A DNA stretch of 39,082 nucleotides. Origin: Reyranella sp. (GTDB taxonomy: Bacteria > Pseudomonadota > Alphaproteobacteria > Reyranellales > Reyranellaceae). Position numbers and translations under genes: made by a program. The notes below the pieces were generated by a model. That model did not search any database, was not told where the DNA came from, and saw nothing but the letters and a program-made list of their open reading frames with translations. This document shows positions 15,704 to 24,377 of this stretch, one piece after another; within the stretch, counting starts at the first letter, position 1, and the number at the start of each line of letters is the position of its first letter. Location: the NCBI GenBank assembly GCA_022844015.1, contig JALHMO010000059.1, positions 1-39,082 of the forward strand. The letters run 5' to 3'.

Positions 15704-16705
15704 TCAATCGGCTCGGCTGACCACGTCGCGCCTCAGCCGGGATAGATGGTCCATGGCAGCGGCAAACAGCCGATACTTCACCTCGACGACGGACAGCTCG
15801 CGTGCCCAGTTGACGAGGTCGCCCCACGGGTCGTTCAGCTTGCCCATGCCGCCCACGATCGCCACGACCGTGCCGACCTCGATGTGGCCCTGCAGCGCCT
15901 GCCAGCCTCCGACACCGAGCGCGACTGCCACCGCCGAATGGTGCATCACGTTCATGAGAAGGTTCATCGTGAACTTCAGCTTGTAGATTCCCATGTTGAG
16001 GGCGAAGACACGGTTGATCGGCTCGCTGACGCGGCTCCGCCCGCGGCCCGCGGCGATGGCAGTCTTGACGATCTCGCCGCTGAGGCCCCGCTTGGTGATG
16101 ATGCGCGACTGCGCACGACGGTTGATGGCCAGCTGGAGCAGGGGAACGAACACCAGCTGGGGCAGGAAGAATGCCAGCGCCAGCAGGGTAAGGTCCGCAT
16201 CGATGTAGAGCATGTAGCTCACGACGCTGACCAGGATGCCGGCTTGCAGAAGCGGCTCGGAGATGCTGATGCCGGTGAACCCGCCGATCGGCTCGACCTC
16301 CTCGAGCATGACGGAGATCTCCACCCCGGCGTCATCGGCCGACGCACAGTCGGCCGACCGGGCGCTCTCGCCGGCCCGGTTGCGCAGCGCCCGCACTGAG
16401 CTCTCCGATACCCACCCGCGGTAGATGTTGAGGGCAAGCTTGAGGCCCTGCTCGGTCAAGGCGACGGCGCCATAACCAATCGCCAGCCATAGAACTGTCT
16501 CGAACGCGCCGCGATCGACGATCGTGTTGACGATGCGCCGCTGCAGCTCCAGCGGAGCGGCGCTCAGCAGGAAGACCGCGACCGACAGGATCGCAAGGCC
16601 TGCCTGGTGCCTTCCCGTGAAGCGCAACGCGTAGCCGATGATGGTGCGCGGCATGCGAACGCGGCCGTCAGGCTGCCGAGGCTGCCCGAACGGCGGCGGC
16701 GTCAT
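15704..16705 (-). CDS. ABC transporter transmembrane-domain protein lacking an ATPase domain
   Basis: The 333-residue protein looks like the membrane half of a type I ABC exporter. It has hydrophobic spans near 37-55, 70-85, 150-170 and 172-190, plus a pair near 255-290. The cytoplasmic helices are typical (ELQRRIVNTIVDRG, LMNVMHHSAVAVALGVGGW), and the sequence ends in EVKYRLFAAAMDHLSRL where the linker to a nucleotide-binding domain would begin. No Walker A, signature or Walker B motif is present here or in the next 150 bp. It may work with an ATPase encoded elsewhere, use another energy source, or be a truncated remnant. It has its own FixK-type box, 75 bp before the ATG. Confidence 0.8.
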   Translation of the reverse strand: MTPPPFGQPRQPDGRVRMPRTIIGYALRFTGRHQAGLAILSVAVFLLSAAPLELQRRIVNTIVDRGAFETVLWLAIGYGAVALTEQGLKLALNIYRGWVSESSVRALRNRAGESARSADCASADDAGVEISVMLEEVEPIGGFTGISISEPLLQAGILVSVVSYMLYIDADLTLLALAFFLPQLVFVPLLQLAINRRAQSRIITKRGLSGEIVKTAIAAGRGRSRVSEPINRVFALNMGIYKLKFTMNLLMNVMHHSAVAVALGVGGWQALQGHIEVGTVVAIVGGMGKLNDPWGDLVNWARELSVVEVKYRLFAAAMDHLSRLRRDVVSRAD

Positions 16706-16773
16706 CGAGGACCACGACTTTACCCGAACCAGGTGACATCGATAAAGCGTCGTCGCTGCGGCCTCCCGGCGCC

Positions 16774-16787
16774 TTGATTCACCGCAA
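16774..16787 (-). promoter_or_regulatory. FixK-type box upstream of the ATPase-less ABC gene
   Basis: TTGATTCACCGCAA fits TTGA-N6-(T/G)CAA with one perfect TTGAT half-site. Its centre is 75 bp from the ATG at 16705, implying a leader of about 34 nucleotides if the activator sits at -41.5. Confidence 0.5.
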
Positions 16788-16840
16788 AACCCCGCCTGGA
16801 TGCCGTTGAAGGCTGCTGGCCGAGGCAGCGGGGCGCGGCG

Positions 16841-17932
16841 TCACGATGCTTTGGCGCCGACGTCGGCCGACCGCAGCACATCCAGGCCGAACAGCAGGAC
16901 ACCCACGCGGCTTGCCGAGGAAGCCCATTCGGCGAGGCGGGGATAGTTGTCGACCAGCCAGTTGAAGGCGCCCTGGACCGCGGCAAAGGCTGCCGCCGCC
17001 TGGGTGACCTCGCCGAGCGACATCGTCTCGTGAATGTACTGGGGCACGCACAGGATCAGGCCGACCAGAGGGGCGAGCAGGGTGTTGCCGTGCGACACCA
17101 GCGTGGTTCGCACGTGCTGCCCGCACAGGTAGCGCCATTGGCGAATGACCTCGGCCAGGGCAAGGTAGGCGGGCGCATCCTGCCCGTCATCCTGCCCGGT
17201 TGCCGTCCGGGGCAGGTCCCGGAGATGGGCGACCGCGAACTTGAGTTCCGATTCCGCCTGGTTCTTGCGTTCGATGACATGGGCCATGCGGCGGCCGACC
17301 AGGATCATGGCCCCTGTCGTCATTGCGGCATAGGCAATGCTGGCGAACACCAGGTAGCCCGGCAGCTCCAGGCTGGTGCCGAACCCATCGATCTCCAGCG
17401 ATCCACCGACCGTCCACAACACCACGACGAAGGTCGCTGCCGTCAGCACCGAGGACAGCAATCCGACCAGCAGGTCGATCGGCGCGTCGGTCGCGATGCG
17501 CGCATCCTCCGCGATCCGGTACTCGGCGAGCTGCGGCTCGCCCGGGCCATTGTCGAGGCGCCGGTAGTTCTCGTGTCCGAGCCAGAGGGCGAGCAGCCGC
17601 GTCGTGAGCCATTCGCGCCACGACCTCTGAAAGGTCATGCGCCCCCACACGGCGATGACGGCGAGCCCGATGCTACCGGCCGCGAGCGCGGGCAGCAGGT
17701 AGGTTTGCTGCAGGATCTCCCGCCCGTCGCGTCGCTCCAGGGCATTGAAGAAGTCGCGGTTCCAGATGTTCAGCCGATACTGCACCAGAAGCTGCGTCAC
17801 GACGCAGACGGTCAGCAGCGCGATCAGGGTCCACGGAATCCAGGCACCGTCGCCGGACCAGAAGCCCAGGGCCGTGCGCCAGAAGCGACGCAGCGGCGCG
17901 GGTCCTACGGCCGATGGATCATCCCCGTTCAT
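16841..17932 (-). CDS. SbmA/BacA-YddA-like ABC membrane protein without ATPase domain
   Basis: This 363-residue protein of the ABC_membrane_2 type has about six spans: near 31-52, 80-97, 160-178, 190-212 and 290-306, plus the C-terminal core. Family-typical stretches are LNIWNRDFFNALERRD, WREWLTTRLLALWL and FAAVQGAFNWLVDNYPRLAEW. YddA-like members carry a C-terminal ATPase of about 200 residues, whereas SbmA/BacA members lack it and run on the proton gradient. Here the protein ends soon after the membrane core, with no Walker motifs. Its start overlaps the glucokinase stop by 14 bp, so it belongs to the GH1-glk operon. The substrate is unknown; peptides or a glycoside are candidates. Confidence 0.82.
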   Translation of the reverse strand: MNGDDPSAVGPAPLRRFWRTALGFWSGDGAWIPWTLIALLTVCVVTQLLVQYRLNIWNRDFFNALERRDGREILQQTYLLPALAAGSIGLAVIAVWGRMTFQRSWREWLTTRLLALWLGHENYRRLDNGPGEPQLAEYRIAEDARIATDAPIDLLVGLLSSVLTAATFVVVLWTVGGSLEIDGFGTSLELPGYLVFASIAYAAMTTGAMILVGRRMAHVIERKNQAESELKFAVAHLRDLPRTATGQDDGQDAPAYLALAEVIRQWRYLCGQHVRTTLVSHGNTLLAPLVGLILCVPQYIHETMSLGEVTQAAAAFAAVQGAFNWLVDNYPRLAEWASSASRVGVLLFGLDVLRSADVGAKAS

Positions 17933-18872
17933 GGGCCAGGGCCATCAAGCCGACAAACGTCGGATCGCGACGCGTGACAACCCCGGTCGGAACATGGGCA
18001 AGATAGCGCTGCAGCCGCCCCTTGCTCTCGAAGCGATCGCGGAACGGCGAATCGCCCAGGTAGTCGACGATCTTGGGAACGATGCCGCCGGCGATCAGCA
18101 CCCCACCCCTCGCACCGAAGGTCAGGGCTGCGCTGCCCGCGACCGAGCCGAGGAAACCGCAGAACATGTCGAGCGCACGCCGTGAGGTGTCGCTCGTTCC
18201 GTAGACCGCCTCGCGCACGACCTGCTCGGGGGTGGCCATTGGCTTGTGGGCCTGGCCGGGTACCGTCAGCGCCTCGTGCAGGTTCATCAGGCCGCGCCCC
18301 GACAGGACGCGCTCGGCCGACACATGGCCATGCCGGCGACGCAGGAAGTCGATGACGGCTGCCTCGGCGGCGTCGGTCGCGGCGAGCGTGGCGTGGCCGC
18401 CCTCGCTCGCCAGCACCCTGCTCCCGTTCGGGCCGGGGCTGAAGCAGGCCATGCCGAGACCGGTCCCCGGCGCCAGCACGACGACCGGCTCGCGGGCCAA
18501 CGCGACGCCGCCGCCGACGCCCACGACATCCTCGGAGGTGAAGCGCGGAACGCCCCAGGCAAGAGCCTCGAGATCGTTCACCAGCCTGACGCTCTGCAGA
18601 TGGAACGCCTGCTTGAGCTCCTCGGATGTCATCACCCAAGACGCATTGCTCAACGCACAGCGACCACCCTCGACGGGACCCGCTGCGGCGATCACAGCGC
18701 GATCCAGGATGACGCCGTCCTCGGGACGGGTATTGAGGAAATGCCGAATGGCATCGACGGGGCCGGCGTAGGCGCCGGTCGACACGGCTTCGACGGCGCC
18801 GAGCTCTGTGCCCTTCAGCACGGCGAAGCGAGCCCAGGTCGCGCCGATATCGGCGAGTAGGCAGGCGTTCAT
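17919..18872 (-). CDS. glk: Glucokinase (Glk family)
   Basis: Glucokinase phosphorylates glucose with ATP to glucose-6-phosphate in the cytoplasm. The 317-residue product shows LADIGATWARFAVL (usual LADIGGTNARFAL; the Asn is replaced by Trp), LVNDLEALAWG, LAPGTGLGMACF and ASEGGHATLA, which place it in the bacterial Glk family rather than ROK. The ATG overlaps the stop of the upstream GH1 glucosidase (ATGA), so glucose released in the cytoplasm is phosphorylated by a co-made enzyme. Confidence 0.92.
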   Translation of the reverse strand: MNACLLADIGATWARFAVLKGTELGAVEAVSTGAYAGPVDAIRHFLNTRPEDGVILDRAVIAAAGPVEGGRCALSNASWVMTSEELKQAFHLQSVRLVNDLEALAWGVPRFTSEDVVGVGGGVALAREPVVVLAPGTGLGMACFSPGPNGSRVLASEGGHATLAATDAAEAAVIDFLRRRHGHVSAERVLSGRGLMNLHEALTVPGQAHKPMATPEQVVREAVYGTSDTSRRALDMFCGFLGSVAGSAALTFGARGGVLIAGGIVPKIVDYLGDSPFRDRFESKGRLQRYLAHVPTGVVTRRDPTFVGLMALAHERG

Positions 18873-20257
18873 GATGCCACCCTTTCGGCAACAGCCTTGA
18901 TGGTTGCGGCGTACCAGCGTGCCGAGGCCTTGAGAGTCCGACGCTGCGTCGGGTAGTCTACATAAACCAGCCCGAACCGGTTCTGGTAACCTGCCCCCCA
19001 TTCGAAGTTGTCGAGAAGCGACCAGACGAAGTAGCCGCGCACGTCGGCCCCGAGCGCGACAGCCTCGCCCAAGGCCTCGAGGTAGCGCGCCAGGTAGTCG
19101 ATGCGCTCGACGTCGTGGATCTCGCCGGACACATCGGGCTTTTCGACCGCACCGGCGCCGTTCTCCGTCACGTAGAGAGGCAGCCCGTAACGATCGTGGG
19201 CGTCCAGCAGCACGTCGCGGAACGCCGCCGGGTCGACCTGCCAGCCGATCGGCGACCGCGCCACGTCCGCCGGAGCGTCCGCCCAGGCGAAGCCGAGCGG
19301 CGAGGCCCCCTCTGCCTTGGCATAGATCGGCGAATAGTGGTTGATGCCGAGCCAATCGATCTGGCGGCGGATGCGCTCCATGTCGCCTTCGCGGCGATGC
19401 GGGTCGATGCCATCCCGCAGCGAGGCGGGATACTCGCCGAGGATCTGGGGATCGGGGAACGCCCTGTTCCAGACGTCGTCCAGGATGGTCGCCGCCTTGC
19501 GATCCGCCGGAACCTGCCGGAGCGGACGGCTGGGCTGCATGTTGTGGATGACGCCGATCGATGCTGCGGCGACCCCCGCGCGCAGGACGTCGACCGCCGC
19601 GCCGTGCGCCAGGTTGACATGATGGACGGCCGCGTAAAGGGACTCGGGATCGTTCGTCGCCGGCGGATGCCAGCCGAGCGAATAGCCGAACAGCGTGAAG
19701 ACGGCGGGCTCGTTGAAGGTCGCGAAGCGCTTGACGCGATCCCCGAGCCGGCCGGCGACCAGCAGGGCATAGTCGGAGAACCATCCGACGACGTCGCGAT
19801 TGGCCCAGCCACCCAGCTCCTGCAACGCCTGCGGCAGATCCCAGTGATAGAGGCAGAGCCAGGGCTCGATGCCGGCTTCCAGCAGGCCATCGACCAGTCG
19901 GTCATAGAAGGCGAGGCCAGCTTCGTTCGCCGAGCCGCGACCCGTCGGCAGGACACGCGGCCAGGCGACCGAGAAGCGGTAAGCGCCCACCCCGATCTGC
20001 CGCATCGCGCCGATGTCCTCGCGGTAACGGTGGTAATGATCGCAGGCCTCGTCGCCGGTGTCGCCGTTGGCGATGCGGCCCGGCTCGCGGCAGTAGCCGT
20101 CCCAGATGCTGGCGCCGCGCCCGTCGGCCCGGGTGGCCCCCTCGACCTGATAGGCGGATGTCGAGACGCCCCACAGAAAGCCGCGCGGCAAGGGCTCGAG
20201 GATGGCCGGGCGTCGGTCGTTCGAGGCTCCGGAGGGGGCAGCGTGCAGGTTGACCAT
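18869..20257 (-). CDS. Glycoside hydrolase family 1 beta-glucosidase
   Basis: The 462-residue GH1 enzyme has no signal peptide and should act in the cytoplasm. It has FLWGVSTSAYQVEGA at the first strand, the acid/base Glu183 in TFNEP, the nucleophile Glu365 in YVTENGAG, and WSLLDNFEWGAGYQNRFGLVYVDY, which forms the aglycone and glucose pockets. GH1 enzymes hydrolyse beta-glucosides such as cellobiose by retention. An AGGAC lies before the ATG. It leads an operon with glucokinase and an SbmA/YddA-like membrane protein, behind one or two FixK-type boxes, so it appears tied to the low-oxygen programme. Confidence 0.95.
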   Translation of the reverse strand: MVNLHAAPSGASNDRRPAILEPLPRGFLWGVSTSAYQVEGATRADGRGASIWDGYCREPGRIANGDTGDEACDHYHRYREDIGAMRQIGVGAYRFSVAWPRVLPTGRGSANEAGLAFYDRLVDGLLEAGIEPWLCLYHWDLPQALQELGGWANRDVVGWFSDYALLVAGRLGDRVKRFATFNEPAVFTLFGYSLGWHPPATNDPESLYAAVHHVNLAHGAAVDVLRAGVAAASIGVIHNMQPSRPLRQVPADRKAATILDDVWNRAFPDPQILGEYPASLRDGIDPHRREGDMERIRRQIDWLGINHYSPIYAKAEGASPLGFAWADAPADVARSPIGWQVDPAAFRDVLLDAHDRYGLPLYVTENGAGAVEKPDVSGEIHDVERIDYLARYLEALGEAVALGADVRGYFVWSLLDNFEWGAGYQNRFGLVYVDYPTQRRTLKASARWYAATIKAVAERVAS

Positions 20258-20293
20258 TGAGTCCTACGTTACGCGTATCCTATCCGGCGATGA

Positions 20294-20307
20294 TTGAGGC
20301 ATCTCAA
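20294..20307. promoter_or_regulatory. FixK-type box, GH1-proximal
   Basis: TTGAGGCATCTCAA is a symmetric TTGA-N6-TCAA palindrome. Its centre lies 43 bp from the GH1 ATG and 33 bp from the next box, about three helical turns. Confidence 0.5.
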
Positions 20308-20326
20308 GCGACGCCTGTCCCATCGA

Positions 20327-20340
20327 TTGATCTGGAGCAA
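20327..20340. promoter_or_regulatory. FixK-type box between GH1 and CBS genes
   Basis: TTGATCTGGAGCAA fits TTGA-N6-(T/G)CAA with one perfect half-site. The centre is 59 bp before the CBS-gene ATG and 76 bp before the GH1 ATG. These spacings are nearly the same as at 30044-30057. Confidence 0.55.
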
Positions 20341-20392
20341 GGCCGCCTCTGCGTTCGTCCGATATCGGAGACTGTACACGCGGGAGGGGATC

Positions 20393-21079
20393 ATGCGCGC
20401 AGTTAAGGTGATGTCGCGGCCGGTCGTGACGGTGCCGGCCGACGCAACGGTGTGGTCGGCCGCCGACATCCTCCTGGGTGCACGCATCAGCGCGGCGCCG
20501 GTGGTCGACGCCGACGGCCGCATGATCGGCATCGTCAGCGAGGCCGACCTGATGAACCGGCCGGAGCTCGGCACCGTGCCCGGGCGCTCGTGGCTGCAGC
20601 GGCTACTCGCCGACGAGGCCATGCTGGCGCGCGACTACATGCGGTCCTATTCCCATCGCGTGACGGATGTGATGACGCGCGATGTCGTCACGGCGCCGGA
20701 AACCGCGGAGCTGAAGGAGGTTGCCAGTCTCATGCAGCGCCATGGCATCAAGCGCGTGCCGATCGTGCGCGACGGCAAGGTGCTGGGCATCGTCAGCCGA
20801 GCCAACCTGCTTCAGGGTCTCCTCGCGCGCGAGCCCCGGCCGACCGGCGGCACCGCGCTGGACGCGGACCTGCGCGAAAGCGTGTGGCAGGAGCTGCGCA
20901 AGCACCCCTGGGGCTCGGGTGTCGGCAACGTCGTCGTCGAAAGCGGCGTCGTCCACTTGTGGGGTCAAACGCGCTCGGTGTCGGTGAAGGAAGCGGTGAG
21001 GGTGGCGATCGAGAACGTCCCTGGCGTCAAGCGAGTCGCGAGCAACATCGTCGTGCTGCCGGTCGAGGCGCTCATCTGA
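20393..21079 (+). CDS. CBS-pair plus BON domain protein
   Basis: The 228-residue protein starts at ATG 20393 after a GGGAGGGG site. Two CBS motifs (about 1-60 with VVTVPADATVWSAADIL and IGIVSEADL; about 85-145 with DVVTAPETAELKEVASLM and GIVSRANLL) form an adenosyl-ligand-binding Bateman module. A BON domain (about 150-225) contains VVVESGVVHLWG and VPGVKRVASNIVV. No membrane span is present. CBS-BON proteins are common in stress and low-oxygen clusters and are thought to sense energy charge; the BON part may contact membranes. It is divergent from the GH1 operon across two FixK-type boxes. Confidence 0.92.
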   Translation: MRAVKVMSRPVVTVPADATVWSAADILLGARISAAPVVDADGRMIGIVSEADLMNRPELGTVPGRSWLQRLLADEAMLARDYMRSYSHRVTDVMTRDVVTAPETAELKEVASLMQRHGIKRVPIVRDGKVLGIVSRANLLQGLLAREPRPTGGTALDADLRESVWQELRKHPWGSGVGNVVVESGVVHLWGQTRSVSVKEAVRVAIENVPGVKRVASNIVVLPVEALI

Positions 21080-21165
21080 ACCGACTTCTCGCGGGTCAGC
21101 GACGACGACGTCCGCCGGGTCCTGAGCCGCCGGCCAGGCGTCGCCGGTTGAGCTTTGCCCTGCGT

Positions 21166-21930
21166 TCAGGAAGCGAGGACCAGAACCGGTGCCTTGCGCC
21201 GGCTTGCCACCTCCAGAGGCATTTCCCTCGGCATCGCCGGATCGCGACGCAGGACGAGCAAACGTTCGTGCCGGGGACCAAGTGCACGCTGCAGCGACTC
21301 CATGAGCGTCACCGAGGAGGCCGGTTCCACGGGCGGTATGGCAAGGGCCTCCTCTCCCATCGCGGCGGCTATGCGCGCCGCGAGCTCGAAGCAGGCATCC
21401 GACGGGTCGGCCGAGACAACGGCTACCGGCCCGTGCCGGGGCATGCCCGACCTCGGCAGGAGCAGCACTGCCGCCGCCGCTGCCTCAGCCGCTTGCTGCG
21501 CCGATTCGCTGCCGGGTGCGAGCAGGTCGAACGCGGCCGGCTCCGCGAGGATGAGCACGTCGCTTGCCTGCATGAGGTTGCTCGCCAGAGCGGCGGGATT
21601 GCCGCGGCATACCTCGAACCGGCACGCCAGCCCCTGCGATTCAACTTCCCGCTGGAAAAGCAGGGCGGCCTGCCGGGCGGCAGCGCGCAGCTCGTCATCG
21701 ACGCGCTGCGGCTCCAGCATCCGCCATTCGTGCCCGGGGAGACGGAGCTCCCGCGTGAAGGGCAGGGCGGCGAGGTCGATCAGCGACTGATCCTCGATGA
21801 AGACACCCAGCACTTCCAGCTGGAGCAGGCGCGCGAACTCGACGGCGCCCCGGAGCACGTGTCGGTCGACGCTGCCGGTCGCCATGCCCAGCACCGCCCG
21901 CCGGTACGACGTGGATGTTTTCGAGGTCAT
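21166..21930 (-). CDS. Universal-stress-protein-like protein
   Basis: The 254-residue product starts at ATG 21930, overlapping the stop of the Lon-like protease gene (ATGA). The first half is Usp-like (AVLGMATGSVDRHVLRGAVEFARLLQLEVLGVFIED ... SDVLILAEPA). The second half has VAVVSADPSDACFELAARIAAAMGEEALAI. The usual C-terminal G-x2-G-x9-G nucleotide motif is missing, so ATP binding is doubtful. Coupling to the protease suggests an adaptor, substrate or partner role, which is an inference. Confidence 0.75.
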   Translation of the reverse strand: MTSKTSTSYRRAVLGMATGSVDRHVLRGAVEFARLLQLEVLGVFIEDQSLIDLAALPFTRELRLPGHEWRMLEPQRVDDELRAAARQAALLFQREVESQGLACRFEVCRGNPAALASNLMQASDVLILAEPAAFDLLAPGSESAQQAAEAAAAAVLLLPRSGMPRHGPVAVVSADPSDACFELAARIAAAMGEEALAIPPVEPASSVTLMESLQRALGPRHERLLVLRRDPAMPREMPLEVASRRKAPVLVLAS

Positions 21931-24377
21931 CGTTTGCGTGCCTTCCTGGCGTCCGTCATCGCCCTGCGGGCTGCCGCAAAGCGCATCAGGCGACGTTCGA
22001 CGGCGGCGTTGACGCTGCCATCGGCATAGCGGCCGTCCTTGCCGCGGGTTCCCGCGGCGTGGCCGGTCAGCAGCGCGATCACCTCGTCTACTGTGCGAAC
22101 GGCGAAGACTGCGAACTTTCCATCCTTGCAAGCATTGACTACGTCGTGCCTCAGCATGAGATGCTGGACGTTGGACGCGGGGATCAGGACCCCGTGCCGG
22201 CCGGTCAGCCCACGCGCCGCGCAGATGTCGAAGAAGCCCTCGACCTTTTCGTTGACGCCGCCGATGGCCTGGACATGCCCATGCTGGTCGACGGATCCGG
22301 TGACCGCGAGATCCTGGCGCAACGGCAGGCCGGCGAGGGCGGAGAGCAGCGCGCAAAGCTCGGCAACCGAGGCGCTGTCGCCCTCGACGCCGCCATAGGA
22401 CTGCTCGAACACCAGGCTGGCCTGGAGCGACATCGGCGCATCGAGGGCGTAGCGGCCGGCGATGAATCCCGAAAGGATCAGGACGCCCTTCGAATGGATC
22501 GGCCCGCCCAGCTCGACCTCGCGCTCGATGTCCACGATCTTGCCGCTTCCCGGGCCGACGCGGGCGCTGATGCGGGTCGGCCGGCCGAACGCATGACCGG
22601 CGAGGCTCAGCACCGAAAGGCCATTGATCTGGCCGACCTGGCTCCCCTCGGTCGCGATCTGCGACACGTCGCGCAGGATCATCTCGCGACTTCGCTCCTC
22701 GAGACGGGAAGCGCGCCGTCTCTGGCCGCGCAGGGCCTGCTCGACGTCGGCGCGCGCGATCGCGTCGCGTCCGGCCGTGCGGGCGCATTGATCGGCCTCG
22801 GTCACCAGATCCTGCATGTCCTCCACGAGCAGCGACAGCTTCGCGGAATCCTGTGCCAGTCGCGCGGCATGCTCGATGACGGCCTCCACGCCGCTGCGAT
22901 CGAGCGCGTGCAGGCCGGCTTCGTCAGCCAACCCGCTGATCACCTGCGCCAGCAGCGCCTCGTTCTCCGGGGAGCGCTCGAACTCGTCCTCGAAGTCGGC
23001 GAGGATCTTGAAGTGCTTCTGGAATTCCGGGTCGAGGGCAGCAAGCAGGTAGTACATCTGGTGCTCGCCGACCAGGATCACCTTGACGTTCAGCGGAACG
23101 GGGCTCGGCTCCAGGGTCGCGGTCGACATCAGGCCGACGATATGGGCGAGGTCCTCGATCACGATCTCCTGGCGGACCAGGACTCGCTTCAGGGCCGACC
23201 AGGCGTAGGGCTCGCTGAACAGGCTGCGCGCGTCGATGATGATCGTGCCGCCGTTGGCGCGGTGCAGGGAGCCCGCCTTGATCATCCTGAAGTTCGTCAC
23301 CAGCGCGCCCTGGTAGGACATGTGCTCGACGCGGCCGAGCAGATTGCCCAGCGTCGGATTGAGCTCCTCTACGACAGGCGAGCGGCCCTCGGTGTCGCTC
23401 CCGACCAGGACGTTCACGTCGTAGCGCTCGAACGGATGTCCTGGCGGCATGGCGTCGAGCCGCGTCGCCGATCCGCCCTCGGGTTGGCCGAGGAAGAGCT
23501 GCACATGCTGCAGCACATCGTTGCGGACCGCCTCGATGTGGTCGAGGACCCGAGGCAGGTCCGCGAATCCGTCACGAAGGTCGTCGATCTCCTGGTTGAT
23601 GGCGTAGCGTGCCGTCTCCTGGTCGAGGGCGTTGACCTCGTCGCGGCGTCGCTTCTCGAGCTTGGGGATGGCGCGCAGGCCCTCCTCCATCTCGCGCTCG
23701 ATGCTCGCGACGGCCTCCTGCGTCACCTTTCTCCGCTCTTCCGGCCACTTGCCGAACGCCTCGGGATCGACGATCTCGCCCTTGTCCATGGCGGCGATGG
23801 TGAAGCCCATGGGTGTGCGTATGATGGCCAACCCCCGCGACGCCGCCTTTTCGCCCAGCGCCTCGAAGACCTTCTGTGTGTTGGCGCGCAGCGCCTCGTC
23901 GATGGCGGTACGCCGGCGTTGGTAGTCGTCGCTCTCGAACAGCGCGGGCAGGGTGACGCGCAGGTCCTCGATCAGCTTCCTCATGGCTTGCTGGAGCGGA
24001 ACGGCGCGGCCTCCCGGAAGGCCGATGGCAGCCGGCCGGTGCGGAACGGCGAAGTTGTTGACGTAGACCCAATCCTGCGGCGGCGTGCGGGACGGCTGCG
24101 CCGTCTCGAGCATCTTGCGCAACGACGATGAGATGCGGGCTCCGGCCCGGCCGGTCGCGAAGATGTTGAAGCCGCGCGCCGCCAGCCCGGTGGCCAGCCT
24201 TATCGCTTCCTCCGCGCGTTGCTGACCCGCGAGCATGGGCGCGGGCGGAAGCTCGCGCGTCGTGGCGAAGACGAGGCCGGAAAGATCGGCGCGCCGGAAG
24301 AGCTTGTCGGGTGACAGCGCCTTCGGGATCGTCGCTGGCTCGACGGAGAACGCAGCCCGCATCTTGCGGGTACTCAC
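21927..24377 (-). CDS. Lon-like ATP-dependent protease (AAA_32/LonB-type), degenerate Walker A
   Basis: The 816-residue protein has an N-terminal AAA-like region with a long helical insertion (about 190-300, charged coiled-coil), then a Lon-type protease domain. The catalytic dyad is Ser668 in EGDSAS and Lys711 in GGVNEKVEGFF. The Walker A position reads GRAGARISS (76-84), with no G-K-(S/T); family members often have GTGR or GTGK here. GTIIIDARSLF resembles the Walker B strand. The start is GTG 24377, which overlaps the stop of a 29-codon ORF (GTGA), so translation looks coupled. The usp-like gene follows with another 4-bp overlap. It may degrade damaged proteins under low oxygen. Confidence 0.88.
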   Translation of the reverse strand: MSTRKMRAAFSVEPATIPKALSPDKLFRRADLSGLVFATTRELPPAPMLAGQQRAEEAIRLATGLAARGFNIFATGRAGARISSSLRKMLETAQPSRTPPQDWVYVNNFAVPHRPAAIGLPGGRAVPLQQAMRKLIEDLRVTLPALFESDDYQRRRTAIDEALRANTQKVFEALGEKAASRGLAIIRTPMGFTIAAMDKGEIVDPEAFGKWPEERRKVTQEAVASIEREMEEGLRAIPKLEKRRRDEVNALDQETARYAINQEIDDLRDGFADLPRVLDHIEAVRNDVLQHVQLFLGQPEGGSATRLDAMPPGHPFERYDVNVLVGSDTEGRSPVVEELNPTLGNLLGRVEHMSYQGALVTNFRMIKAGSLHRANGGTIIIDARSLFSEPYAWSALKRVLVRQEIVIEDLAHIVGLMSTATLEPSPVPLNVKVILVGEHQMYYLLAALDPEFQKHFKILADFEDEFERSPENEALLAQVISGLADEAGLHALDRSGVEAVIEHAARLAQDSAKLSLLVEDMQDLVTEADQCARTAGRDAIARADVEQALRGQRRRASRLEERSREMILRDVSQIATEGSQVGQINGLSVLSLAGHAFGRPTRISARVGPGSGKIVDIEREVELGGPIHSKGVLILSGFIAGRYALDAPMSLQASLVFEQSYGGVEGDSASVAELCALLSALAGLPLRQDLAVTGSVDQHGHVQAIGGVNEKVEGFFDICAARGLTGRHGVLIPASNVQHLMLRHDVVNACKDGKFAVFAVRTVDEVIALLTGHAAGTRGKDGRYADGSVNAAVERRLMRFAAARRAMTDARKARKR

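Noticed and set aside
19343..19360. TTGATGCCGAGCCAA inside the GH1 gene.
   Set aside because: The half-sites are one base too far apart and it lies in coding sequence.
21915..24131. 738-codon + strand frame opposite the Lon-like protease.
   Set aside because: It is the shadow of the 816-residue protease gene on the other strand, whose catalytic motifs are clear; such long antisense frames are common at this GC content.
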